NCBI GenBank assembly: GCA_963970005.1
Contig: CAXAMN010001126.1
Coordinates: 8,789 to 72,788 of the forward strand
Reading direction: 5' to 3'
Source: Durusdinium trenchii
Lineage: Eukaryota > Sar > Dinophyceae > Suessiales > Symbiodiniaceae
DNA length: 64,000 nucleotides
Positions 47,057-57,200 of this stretch are shown piece after piece (within the stretch, counting starts at the first letter, position 1; every line of letters starts with the position of its first letter). The notes below the pieces were generated by a model, which was not told the DNA's origin, did not search any database, and was given only the letters and a program-made list of their open reading frames with translations. Both the position numbers and the translations under genes were made by a program.

Positions 47057-47823
47057 GCAAGATTGCAGATATGTGGCTGCGGCTGATCTTTTCTCTGGCA
47101 GACTCTGGCGCAGGAGGAGTGGCGCATCAAGTGAGACGGCTGGGCTTTTGCGCTAAAGAGTGGGACATTGAGCATGGGAATCGTTTTGATCTGATGAAGC
47201 CGACAGTCGTGAAAAGACTTTTGAAAGACATCGCAGCAGGTAGAATTTTGGCCGCGACGCTAAGTCCTCCTGACACTAGTTTTTCAACGGCCCGTGATCG
47301 CGCAAAAGTACTCCGGTCAGAGCAGTTCCCTTGGGGTCTCCCTCGGCATCTTCTTTCTGAACATGAATCGCAGAGAGTTATTTTAGGAAACAGCTGGTTT
47401 GAGACTTGCTGCAAGGTGATCTCGTGCCTACAGTCGTACCGAGTGCCGTGGATTCTAGAACACCCTGCAAGTTCCACACGCTGGTTCCTTCCACCAATGA
47501 CACCTCTCCTGGAGCAATGCTTGTTGCTGGAAGTTGATCTTTGCCAATTTGGAGCCCCATGGAAAAAACGGACCAAACTCCTTTGTGGCAACTTCGATTT
47601 GCAGGACACAGCTCGCCTGCTTCGTGGCTGCGGCGGCGTTGGAGGCTGGTGCTGTAAAAACAAGGAAACGACATTTTCAACTCACCGGTTTTTCCAGGTC
47701 TCATGGGGGCATCCCATGGACCAAAGTTGCTGAACAATACCCTAAAGAACTCAGCAAACAGTTAGCCTTCGTTCTCACAGCACCCTCCCATTGCATCTCT
47801 GCCCACCCTGCGAACATTGCCTG
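47040..47823 (+). pseudogene. Methyltransferase-like domain of outer element
   Basis: LRLIFSLADSGAGGVAHQVR replaces the usual FLELFSGxGG SAM motif. EWDIEHGNRFDLMKPTVV, ATLSPPDTSFSTARDR (PPC becomes PPD), FPWGLP and WILEHPASS (ENP becomes EHP) follow, and FCQFGAPWKKRTKLLCGNFD is the family's conserved block. A frame change near 47,620 continues KTRKRHFQLTGFSRSHGG to TGA about 47,822. Both the PPC cysteine and the ENP asparagine are changed, so cytosine methylation is unlikely even if the protein is made. The domain follows the recombinase, unlike in the inner element. Confidence 0.7.
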
Positions 47824-47934
47824 ATTCGGGGCATGATTTGGGAAGCGGCGACAGTCTGCATGCCTCATTTTTTGATGATGAGTGATGAGATCTATTTTCT
47901 TTTGAGACCACGCCAGCTGCGAGAGTTCAAGCTG

Positions 47935-47944
47935 NNNNNNNNNN
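47935..47944. other. Assembly gap (10 N)
   Basis: Ten N inside the 3' untranslated part of the outer element, between the methyltransferase-like ORF and the right 61-bp repeat. Some sequence of the element may be missing. Confidence 0.98.
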
Positions 47945-48023
47945 TTTCTCTTTTGTGCGGAGGCCAAGACTGTGCGAGAGGAGGTTTGAGAAATGATGCG
48001 CTGCTGAGCGGTACTGGAAGTCT

Positions 48024-48084
48024 ATGGTGCAGTGGAGCTATTTTGTAAGCTGTCAAAGAGATTGCCTGATTTGAAGAGAGATAA
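48024..48084 (+). repeat. Right repeat of outer element; empty-site reference
   Basis: 61 bp identical to 37,410-37,470. It continues uninterrupted into TATACTGTGAATA, whereas the left copy is split by the inner element exactly after ATAA. Confidence 0.93.
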
Positions 48085-48098
48085 TATACTGTGAATAG

Positions 48099-50060
48099 AT
48101 ATATATATTATTAAACACTGTTGTGTTTTCTCGAATCGTGTATTTCTGGTTCGTTTCAGAAATCAAAAAAAGTCGGCAGACAGACCTGAAGAAGCGTGAA
48201 ACGTGAGAGTAAAGGGTAGCTGCTAAACCTTGGCCTGAGGTTCCCTTTGTATGCAGTGCAGCTATTGACAAACATTGTGATGTCTTGCACGTCTCTCACT
48301 CAGATCGGGGCTGAAGGAACTGTTCACAAAGTAAGTGGATGTTCAGGAACTGCTTTGCAAAAGCGAGAAACACAATGTCACAATGAGCTGGTGTCCACTT
48401 GGAACATGTGGTGGGTGTAGCGCTTGGGTGGGTCGTTTGTACTCGCAGCTCTCTATAGGTTGGTATTCTGGACTGCTTGCAGAAGTACGAAAGTGAACTT
48501 TCTGGAGATTGTAAAGATGCCTTCTTGGCCACCAGCAAGGTGGTGAGCTGCAGAGATTGAGCAAAGTTGCAGAGTTGAGAGGGTTGAGATCATTTGAACT
48601 CAATGTTCCGTCTGTGCAAGTAAAGGGCATGAAAGTAAAGGGCATGAGGCGGCTTGACTTTGGGTGCCCAGATGTGCCCAGCACAGGAGATGGGCACTCC
48701 CAAAATTGATTGGTTTTCCTCTTGAACTCTGTGGGCAGGAAGGTTTGTGGTTCCTTTTTCCTTGGAAACAACAGTCAGTTCTGCACTGTATAAGATGCGC
48801 GGGCATGCGTCTCAGGTGATACAAAGCCTCAATTCCGCTGTTCAGGCTGAGAGAAGCCGGTATCATTCTTGAAGGTGTTTGTGTATGTCCATTCTTGAAA
48901 CCATTCTCTGTCCAAGTTAATGTACACGGGTGAACATAAACAAGTAGACTGGTGAATCCAGCGAGGACATTACCACTTGGCATGTTCATATCGTTCTCAG
49001 GCACCAAAAGCTCAAGCTGCTCAAACTTTGCAGCCTCCTAAGGCAGGACCCAGTCACTTCACTCTTGAGGCATACCACCATGAAGGAAGTTCAGGCATGG
49101 GTCGGCGTGAGTTCATAATTGGAAGCCAAGAAATATCGGCATAGTGGTACACAAGTTTGCTTGAACGGGACAAAAAATGCACTAGGCATGTGACGCATGC
49201 GGCACATGTGACATGGCTTGATTCTACAAAGGCTGTGATTAGCTCGAAACCCAGTGGCTTGCTGGCAGACCGGGACCGCCATTGTTCATGGGTCAGCGAC
49301 ATGCATGTAACTGTTTGAAACTGCTGCGATGTTCACTATTTGACAAAAGATGCATCAGAAGAGAGAGAGAGGGGGAGAGAGACTGGAAGCATTAAATCCG
49401 GAAGATTTGGCAAGATTGACCAATGCCTTTGTGATTTTCAGTGATTTTGTTGCCTTAGCGTGCTATTCAGGAGCGAAGCATCGACTCCCAACTTGCGAAG
49501 TTCACAGGGGTGAAGCCCAAGGTCAGCGCGGGAGAGAACAAGAGGTTGTAGAGAGGATATGTTTCTACTGTAATATGTTTTGAGGGGTAGGAAGCGAGTA
49601 GTAAGATTAGTAAGATATAGCTAGCAAGACGAGAAGCTACTAGTAGTAGCTGGACACAGGCCAGACTCCTTCACATGATTGACAGAGGTTCAGAGATTGG
49701 ACAGAAATTAAGAAAATGGATTGACCATGTTCATTATAGCACGGGGGATGCTTGCTGGCAAGTCCACTGGTGGTGATTTGCATCCCAGACATGAGCATGA
49801 TGAGCCGATACAACTACAGCACCAGCGTTTAATCAAAAGACCCAGTCACCCCAACTGGCACTGGAACCATTGGGAACCAGCACTTGGTTTCTAGCCTAAA
49901 ACTGTTTTCACAGTGACAGGTTTTTCACAGCCAGCATGCAAACGCTCCCTGCAATCTTTTTTCGCCCCGAATGAATCCCAATATCAGATATATCAATCTG
50001 ATCAGAAATCATCTATTCATTTCTTCTTGTACTGCTCAGCCAGCCCACGTGCTGCTGTTG
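48099..50060. other. Intergenic stretch, no gene seen
   Basis: Only short unsupported frames. Contains a small duplication GTAAAGGGCATGAAAGTAAAGG near 48,621-48,645, a GA-rich patch near 49,355-49,385 and a short CTACTAG fragment near 49,632-49,652. Confidence 0.5.
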
Positions 50061-50109
50061 CAGCCTAGCACAGGAGAAGGGTGCTGGCACTTACTTTAAT
50101 TACTTTCAT

Positions 50110-53100
50110 GTAGCACTCACACACCCGCACCTGCTGATTGGTGGCACCGCTGCGTTTCAAGCGGTGGTACTCCCGGCTGTAGACATTCTCATAGTTCATG
50201 ATCACCCCAGACTTACCACCACGCCCACGCCCTTTCCCACATCCCTTAGCCTTCTTAGAAGCTTTTTTCTTTGGGCTAGCCTTAGCCTTGGCCTTTGGCC
50301 GTGCCTTCGATTTGGGCTTGGAGCCCAATCTTGCCTGCTTGGAACCCAAGCTTTCCTCCTTGGGCTTAGACACCTGCTTTCGCTTGCGACCAGGCTTAGT
50401 CTTGGGAGTTGGCACATCAGGCGTCCCCTGGGAGATCGCGATGCGCACCCGTTTCCTTATTCAAAGGGCTCAAACTTGTGGAGCCTTCAAAAAAGGATAA
50501 AAGTCATTGAGGGCCCAACGCATTGGAAGGTCCATCATTGCCATGAGCCTGAACAAAACAGTTTCCATTTTCATCCATAATTTCATTTGCTCATGTCAGT
50601 TACAGCCGTTGTTTTGCAGTTTTTGCACAGATTTAAACCACTGTGACAGCAGCTGGCACAACTCTCATGTATTGCATTAAGATAGGGCCTTTACTATTAT
50701 ACCTGTATGCATCCTGGTGTAAGTATTTATACACTCATAGTTCAGCTCTCCCATGCTCCCCGCCGTGTCCGGTAGCCCAGCTGTCAACTTCGCATCTTCG
50801 CCATCGGAACAGATATTGATAGGCGAATCCTTGCACAAAGAACATATAGCCGGATTCATATGTATATATATAGCCAAGTTCAGAGTAGGATTCAATGGAA
50901 ACAGATAAGAATCTGGCACCCTCCTGCTGAGTAGCCATCTCAATCTCTTCAGCCTGGCAAGGTTAGGCTGAAGACAGGAACTCACAAACAAACACTATGT
51001 CACTAGCATATCACTGGGGGTTATCCATCATGAGTCCATGGGCCATCACGAGTAGGTGGGGTTTAGGCACAACCCTCAGGGAAACACAAACAAGCCGCCT
51101 CATTGCCAAGCGTAGGTGCCAAGTCCTGGGAGTCCTGGAAGTCCTGGTTACAATTTGACATTTGCAGAACTTCACACCACATGAACATATCAAGCTTATC
51201 AACAAGGAGAGGGACCCCCTTGTATCCTGCAAGTCCCACAAAGACTCCTTCTTGCGCATGAGAGAAAGGTCCCCTTCCCCGTTGTCCAAAACAGTCGTAG
51301 GGTCCTGCAAAAACAAAAAGCAGCTGCCAGAAGAGTGGATTGTAAGACCCAACTCCTTTGCTGCTGGATGGAGTTGGTCGGCAGGCTGCTCATTGAACTC
51401 GATGTCCAGATCCTCCCACAGTTCTGATGGAAGCAAATTGAACCTGCCTTCTAAAGACAATTGAAAAGGGCAAGTTACTTCCAGCTACCAGCCAGGTGCT
51501 AGATTCCCACACCTGAGTGTAATGGCCCTCTTCCATGTTGTTGGGAACAGCCTCAGTGTCCTGCAAATACAACGAACAGGGGCTAGCTTGGACTATGACT
51601 AGGACAAGAGTGGTCCTGCCATGATTGCGCTAGAAGCAGCCTTGAACCCATTCAGCGCCCAATCCCAATGTCATGCCAAGAGCTAGCTGTTTCCAACCAT
51701 CAGGCACCATATCCATTCTCCTCGAGAGAAAGGTTCCCTTCCATGTTTTCCGGAACAGGCTTAGGGTCCTGCAAAAACAAAAAGACAGTGGCCATTTGGA
51801 TGGAGTAAAACTTAGCTCCTCTTTTGGATGGAGTTGGTCAGCAGGCTGCCCATTGAACTCATAGTCGTCTTGGTCCTCCTACAGTTGTGATGGAAGCAGC
51901 TTTGATCCCATTATATGTCACTCGCAATCAGCAAGTTTCCAGCCTGGCCCAAAATCAAAGTGGGACTGGTACACTCGGAAACCTTGTCACCACTCTCCTC
52001 CAAAGGCATGATAACATAGATGGACAAACGCAATAATGTTTTGACTTTTTGTCCTCGTAGAGTATTGCTCCGGATCCAAAAAGATCTTGGTAGGAATCCT
52101 TGGGAAATCCATAGGTGCATGCATCTCAACGAATCCCAGCCAACCTTGTCCGCCCATGTCTCATTCTCAATGCTCATGGTTTCCAACGCTTTGCCCAGGT
52201 GTGTCATGGCCTGCCGATGAACATGCATCGATTAGGCTGGACTTGAACGCGGGTGAGAGGGCCTGGACATCTACATCCAAACACAATCTAGAACGCATGA
52301 TGGTACAAGCCTCTCCAGTCTCCATCTGGGAGTCAAAGGAATCAAGCAAAGCGCGCGGTTCGATGTGGACATCCTCCTGGTGCATCAAGTAATGTCATAT
52401 AGAGGGTACTTAAATCTTTTTGAAGAGCAGGTTCTTAGAAGAGCGGGTTCATAGAGAACATACTTTGAAAAAGCCTACTCATAAGGAAACGAGATTGAGG
52501 TGCCTAGTGATTGAAGCAATGGAGCTCCTGACTGCGCAAGAGATCAAAGGTTGATTTGCCCCTAGCTAGCCTTCTGTGGGCATGTGCTTCAGCCTGGTCA
52601 GCCCTTTCAATGGCCAAGCGCACTTCAGCATCCATAGGGTTTGGCCCTGCCAGGCCAGTCTCAGCATAATCATGTCTCTTCCCTCTCTTCTTATGATGTT
52701 TGTTACCGCTCTTGGGTCCCTTGGAACTGCGTGGTGTTGTTTTGGTCCCAGTGCTTGGTTTTTTTCCTTGGCTGAAGCCTAACGTCTATGTCCCCATCGA
52801 AATTTTCATCATCATCATCATCTACAATTGGTTCCGGGGGGTCTGATGCATCCCCCTCATCATCTTCAACCTTTTGTTTCTTTGTCTTTTTCTCTCTCTT
52901 CTTCTTCTTTGAGTCTTTTGTCTCGGTGCCTTTCTGTGGCTTGGTATCGGCATTCTTGGCTTCTGTTTTTTTTCTCATCGGTCTTCTTGACATAGTCTGG
53001 CGAACTAGTACTCCCAGAAGCTGAAGCATCGCAGCGTCGTAGCAGGCTTGTCCCAGTTCCTGGACATGGATTGACTTTATACCTATACGATCCCATACAA

Positions 53101-53360
53101 ATGGTTGGACAACTATGACCCATACAAATCCTAGCTCTCTTTCAAGTCATGTTGGGTCCTGCAGTCAGTGAAGGCGCTGGCTTGCTGGATGCAGCAGCTG
53201 GTCGGCTCGCTGCTGGAGGTGGGGGACTCTGAGTCTGGCTGTCATTGATGAGGTCGATGTAGTCAGACGCAGCAAACTTTGGTGTGAATCCGAAAGATTG
53301 AGATGTCATGGCAAACGAAAGGCCTTTCCCTCCAACAGAACTGAACCCCAAAATGCTACC
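50110..53360 (-). CDS. Unknown lysine-rich protein, multi-exon model
   Basis: Minus-strand coding blocks in order: 53,150-53,351 (MTSQSFGFTPKFAASDYIDL, then a Pro/Ala/Ser linker SQTQSPPPPAASRPAA); 52,770-53,000 (KKKKREKKTKKQKVEDDEGD and an acidic run); 52,170-52,388 (DVHIEPRALLDSFDSQMETG); 51,930-52,225 (KALETMSIENETWADKVGWD); small duplicated exons at 51.25-51.9 kb; 50,110-50,430 (PKAKAKASPKKKASKKAKGC then VIMNYENVYSREYHRLKRSG). The basic and acidic runs suggest a nuclear protein. No known domain. The splice joins, start and stop are not fixed, and it may be the 3' part of the gene upstream (54-60 kb) rather than separate. Confidence 0.45.
51250..51900 (-). repeat. Tandemly duplicated exon segment
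   Basis: Reading on the minus strand, a block with ...GACCAACTCCATCCA... followed by TTTTTGTTTTTGCAG and an exon GACCCTA... occurs at about 51,710-51,900 (QDPKPVPENMEGNLSL) and again at about 51,260-51,440 (QDPTTVLDNGEGDLSL). A third, shorter relative lies at 51,515-51,575 (QDTEAVPNNMEEGHY). The intron end and exon were copied together, which would add repeats of about 20 residues to the protein. Confidence 0.75.
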
Positions 53361-54209
53361 AGGACTGCAGGCTGAGCATCACTAATTGTTATTTCACAGA
53401 CTGCACATCTTTGAGGCGCTGTTTGTTCAACTACTTAATGGTCAAAGTTGCGACGTGGTTCAATTTTTCCAACTCAACGCAGGTGACCGTTTCTCACCAA
53501 TTTGATTCAGATTTGGTGAGGGAGGAGCAGATTCACAACCCTATTGAGAGGAGCCGCCCTGGTTGTTTACAATACAAAGAGACGGGGCTCTTACAAGGTT
53601 TTATTTGTTAAGGAGAGATGGAGATCATGTTTCAGCATTCAACCGATAATCCCAAGGTTCCTCCACAAAGACCATACACTGTATTGTGTATGAGTCAACC
53701 CCTATATGTGAACCTAGAAAAGCTGGTAAACGATCATCCCATGCTCACAAGAGCTGAAGAACACTCTTGCTCTTTAAGCTCACTGACCCAGCAAGAATCG
53801 CCACAGGGCGAATGGGGACCAACTGGCGCGAAGTGGAACTTTCAGCATGAAGCCTGAAAGGGAATCAAATAAGTTTGGCAGAGGTTTGACTTGCTTCAGG
53901 GCAGCAATGAGGGGTGAAAGTGAGCGATAATGAAAGATAACTTTTGGAAGCCCACAACTTGCCTCATCCTCCACACAATCTTGATGTTCCGGTTGGAAGG
54001 AGCTCGCAGTTTGCCCATCGGGAAGTTGGCCCCAAAGGAAATTGCTGTCGCCTAGAAGGATGCCAAAGAAGAGATGGTAGATGGAGGGAGGGAAGGAAGG
54101 AAAGGGAAACAAATGGCTGGATGGATGGATACAGACATGCTTCGTGTAGGTACCTCACAACCATTTGTCAAATGTTCATTAGGCGGCAGTGCTCTTACCA
54201 TCACATGTG

Positions 54210-57200
54210 CCCTGCCTTTTTGTTCTTCTTCTCACTCTTGGTCTTGATCGGATCAAGTACGAAGGCAACCTTCTGCAGGGATTGAAAAGACACATTGCCT
54301 TGCTGGTCCTTGGCGGTCTTGTGCTCTGCCACAGCCAGGTTGACCTCCCCCTCATTCTCTAACTTGAGCATGATCTCTGAGCATGGTAGGACCTGCAGGT
54401 GGCTAGTATGGCTTCTTTGTGGTGGCATGATTCATTGGTTATTTAATTAAACAACGCGCAAAACCAGTTAGTTTGTAGGCAGGCGCCTTGTTGAAGAAAT
54501 CTTTGTCACGCAGGTGCTCTGGAAGTTTCCTCGAGTGCTCCAAGATTGCCAGGGACTCAGCCGCTGGGCCTGTGAGGTCATACTGAACCCATCGCCCATC
54601 CGCATCCGAAATGACATCGTTGGCCTCTACATCTTTCACATAGTCCCCAGAACCAAATGAGCAAAGCTCTTCATTTTGTGGCACTGTGAAGTCCTCGTTG
54701 GAATGAAGGAAGAGCTGGCCATCAGCCAAGCTCAGGGTCCAGTGGCCAGATGCCAGATCTTGCCTGTCACAGCTTGAATCATCTTAGAATCTACGATTGA
54801 GATTTTGGTACTTACATGAGTTGAGTGTGATTGGATTGTTTGGATGCCCTAGCCTGTTGGGGAACTTTGTCTCAAACTCGTTCAAATTCAATGGATCCGC
54901 TTGAATACAAAGCCTTTTGGTTGGTGGCTCTGAAGGACTCTGGCCAAGGGTTTCAGAACTCCTCTTGATCTTCTTCGGGTTGAATTCTTGGTCATGGGCC
55001 GCTAGCAAGACCTCAAACTCCTTGCAAAAGTCCGTCTTTTGCTGCCATTCATCCACCAAGCACTCCTTGGTGAGCAATGCCTGCCCCAAGGGTACTGATA
55101 CTGAATAGTTCGGCTGTGGTGGTGGCTCAACCTTCTGGAGCTCCTGCACACTCTGCTTGAAGTCTGGGAAGCCACTAATCTTGAGATGCCCGTTGCGAGC
55201 CAGGTCAAAGGCTTTGTTGCCAATCACCTGGGAGCAGAAGGAGCTTTCGCCAGCCGTATGCCCGATGGTAGCCACAGCCATTTTTTTTGCCTTGGTTGTG
55301 AATGAAACTTCAATCTTTTGGTGCAAACAGGGATTAACCATGGCTCCCCTAATTTGTAGTTGACGACATTCTTTGGGGTCAGATAAAAATATAACAAAAT
55401 AGATTTTAAAGTTCTGAAGACATGTGAGGGCATGGCAGGGTTCAAACAGAACACAAGGCAAAAGAGCATGTTGTTGCTTGCTGAATTGCCAATTGCCACC
55501 TGTTGCAGGGTATGGGTGCCACACCACCCATCAAACCCAAGCATATCCAGGAGAACAGTCGCTGGCTTCATCGCTTGTGGTGTCAGGCCCTCAACGATGG
55601 TCGATACGAAGCTTGCGCCGCCGCAGTGCTGCAGGGAAGGTTTTGAATGCAACTGCAAAACCCTATTGCGAGAGAATTGGCATAGATCATTCCAACTGTA
55701 TAGTTATTTGACCGCTGACCAAAACAAGGGGTTCTTGCATGTGGTTGTTTCCTTCAAGAATCAAGAGTTGCAATTTTGCTACTGTCCCATTTAAAGTTTG
55801 GCGGGCATTCGCCTGCTTCATCTCCTGAACCTGTGTGAAGCGCCCCTCACCGCCAAACCCGCTTGGATCTTTGGGCATTTTGAGCATGTCTTGCCTGCCC
55901 AGCATGGTCACTCCATGGACATGTCCACTTTTGAAGAACTTAGATTTCCAAGTCAGATTGGACTTGTCGTTGGCCGTGATGATGAGAACTTCCTGGAAGC
56001 CACTGCGGTTTCCATAGATGGTGTCAGGGTGGAAGCTCACCATTCCCTTCTTCACCTTTTGGCTTCCAGGGTTGCACACAATAGCCTAATGCCCTAACAT
56101 GATTTCAGGCCATAGCACAAAGTTCACCTGTTGACATTGATTGTTGGAGGTGTCCCAAATAAAACAGACCTATTCTTGGCTCAAAGGAACACTAATCTTG
56201 GACACCTTCACAGCATCCCTGGTTTAGGTTTAACTTGATTGGGGCTTGCATGGAACCGCTTGAATAAGTGTTTTGGTTGCTGATTCTCAACACCAAAAAA
56301 ACATTGCAAAGGACAGTGTCCACTAGAATGGGGAAAAAGGTTCACAGTGAACGAGAGTGGAAGGTTCAACACTTTCAGGCTGTAAGGGTTTGGCACTGTA
56401 GCCAAAATGCAAACAGAGTCACCTTGAGGTTGCGGGCACGTTCCATGTATTGAGTCATAAGCTGGTATTGAAAGTCCCGCAAGACTGACTCACCATCAGG
56501 CTTGTCTTCTGGTTCGTCCTCCTCTTCCTCCTCTGGTGCAGCTTCACCTTTGGGCAGGAGTGCGTTAGCTTCGCTCGGCTTGTGCTTTCAAATTTACAAG
56601 TCATATAGCTCAAACTACTGTCAATCAGTCTTAATTCTGAAGGCTATCTTTTTCCAACCTTTGGGGTTGACACTACTTCCAACAAAGATTGACACCCCTT
56701 GTTTCTTTGACATTGAATCACTTGGTTCATTGGTTCTCTCAAACAACTGTGAATATAATTTTGGTAAGGGTCAGACGGTTTGTTTAAACTTCAGGGCCTG
56801 GATGTTCCTTTTTGACCGCATCATCCTCATCCTCCTTGACTTCTGACCTTGCTACACTACAGTGTTCAATGCCCAAAACTACCCCAGACTCGCAAATTTC
56901 CAGAGAGGTCAAGAGGACACAAAAACTGATACAGACGGTAAGGACACCTACCGTTTGTATCAGTTTTTGTGTCCTCTTGACCTCTAGTTTGACCTCTCTT
57001 GGTGTACAAAAAGTGCACTTGGTAGACTTTGAGGAGACGACTTGGTCCCTGCACGAAGGTCTGCTGCGCGATTTGGCATCACCACCACAGCAACGAAAGA
57101 CTTTGTCATGGAAGAAGCAAGTTGGGTAACCTGGCTCAGACAAAAATGAGTCTTGTAGGATGAGGGAACACCAGCCGCTGGGAAGTTGATGTACCCAATC

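Larger units (their letters stand above)
37410..48098 (+). mobile_element. Outer YR retrotransposon, interrupted by the inner element
   Basis: Its ends are taken from a 61-bp perfect direct repeat at 37,410-37,470 and 48,024-48,084. The homology resumes after the inner element (43,641 matches 48,085, TATACTGT). Removing the inner element leaves about 4.5 kb with a membrane-type ORF, gag, the pre-reverse-transcriptase region, a tyrosine recombinase and a methyltransferase-like domain. The reverse transcriptase palm and RNase H are missing, so it cannot be autonomous. Several frame breaks and a ten-N gap (47,935-47,944) are present. Whether the 61-bp repeat is the true terminus or a subterminal part of a split repeat is uncertain. 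Confidence 0.75.
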
